Source of the DNA: Scatophagus argus
Taxonomy: Eukaryota > Chordata > Actinopteri > Scatophagidae
DNA length: 64,000 nt
Direction: 5' to 3'
Assembly: GCF_020382885.2 (NCBI RefSeq)
Contig: NC_058513.1
Span: 8,899,774 to 8,963,773, forward strand
This document shows positions 63,842-64,000 of the stretch, piece by piece; position 1 is the stretch's first letter; each line of letters begins with the position of its first letter. A program made the position numbers and the translations under genes. The notes beneath the pieces are model-generated. The model was given only the letters and a program-made list of their open reading frames with translations. It was not told the DNA's origin and did not search any database.

Positions 63842-64000
63842 CTGCAATTAAAGGGATCAGACTAACGTCATATGATGTGATGCAACTAGAATAACTAAAT
63901 AAGCAACAGAAAATAAATCAACAGTTTAGAAGCAACTTTCATTTAAATATTAAGCACATTTATAGGAAAAAAAAGAACAAAAAATATTTTGCTGAGACAT

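Overview
The window is vertebrate nuclear DNA, almost certainly from a ray-finned (probably percomorph) fish. Genes are split by GT-AG introns, intergenic DNA is AT-rich and full of CA/TC microsatellites, several interspersed repeats resemble families I know from percomorph genomes, and there is a TLR11-family receptor of fish type. No bacterial, viral or CRISPR features were seen.

Layout from left to right. Positions 1-4.7 kb hold no recognisable gene. A promoter-like patch (perfect CRE plus TATA) lies at 4.77-4.85 kb. stub1 (CHIP co-chaperone/U-box E3 ligase; 7 exons, plus strand) runs 5.84-8.53 kb. A 5'-incomplete gene of a multicopy fish family often labelled 'SAMD3-like' runs on the minus strand at 11.92-13.96 kb. 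One of its introns carries a 624-bp element with terminal inverted repeats, and a CpG-rich probable promoter lies upstream at 14.8-15.05 kb. A short pentraxin (CRP/SAP type; plus strand) is at 15.80-16.72 kb. The next ~18 kb (17-35.4 kb) is a gene desert with microsatellites, two long G tracts, dispersed repeats and a few GC-richer islands that could be regulatory. prr35 (zinc-finger protein related to ZNF750; plus strand) has a TATA promoter at 35.4 kb, three inferred 5' UTR segments and two coding exons at 38.31-40.73 kb. A six-coding-exon TLR11-family receptor (plus strand) is at 44.04-47.48 kb. It converges on mprip (myosin phosphatase Rho-interacting protein; minus strand), whose 15 visible coding exons run from 63.84 down to 49.74 kb and continue past the right edge of the window.

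Every complete gene model was checked by joining exons at GT/AG sites and confirming that the reading frame closes: stub1 284 aa, pentraxin 227 aa, prr35 740 aa, TLR 916 aa, mprip visible part 1,958 aa. stub1 and prr35 are also near neighbours on human 16p13.3, so this part looks like old conserved synteny. The genes do not form one pathway: a proteostasis ligase, a probable transcriptional regulator, an actomyosin scaffold, and two innate-immunity genes (pentraxin, TLR).

No unprecedented system was found. The points most worth a second look are the symmetric 3,741-nt internal exon of mprip, the CtBP-type PLDLS motif in prr35, the 5'-incomplete SAMD3-like gene with its intronic inverted-repeat element, and the altered calcium-site residue of the pentraxin.
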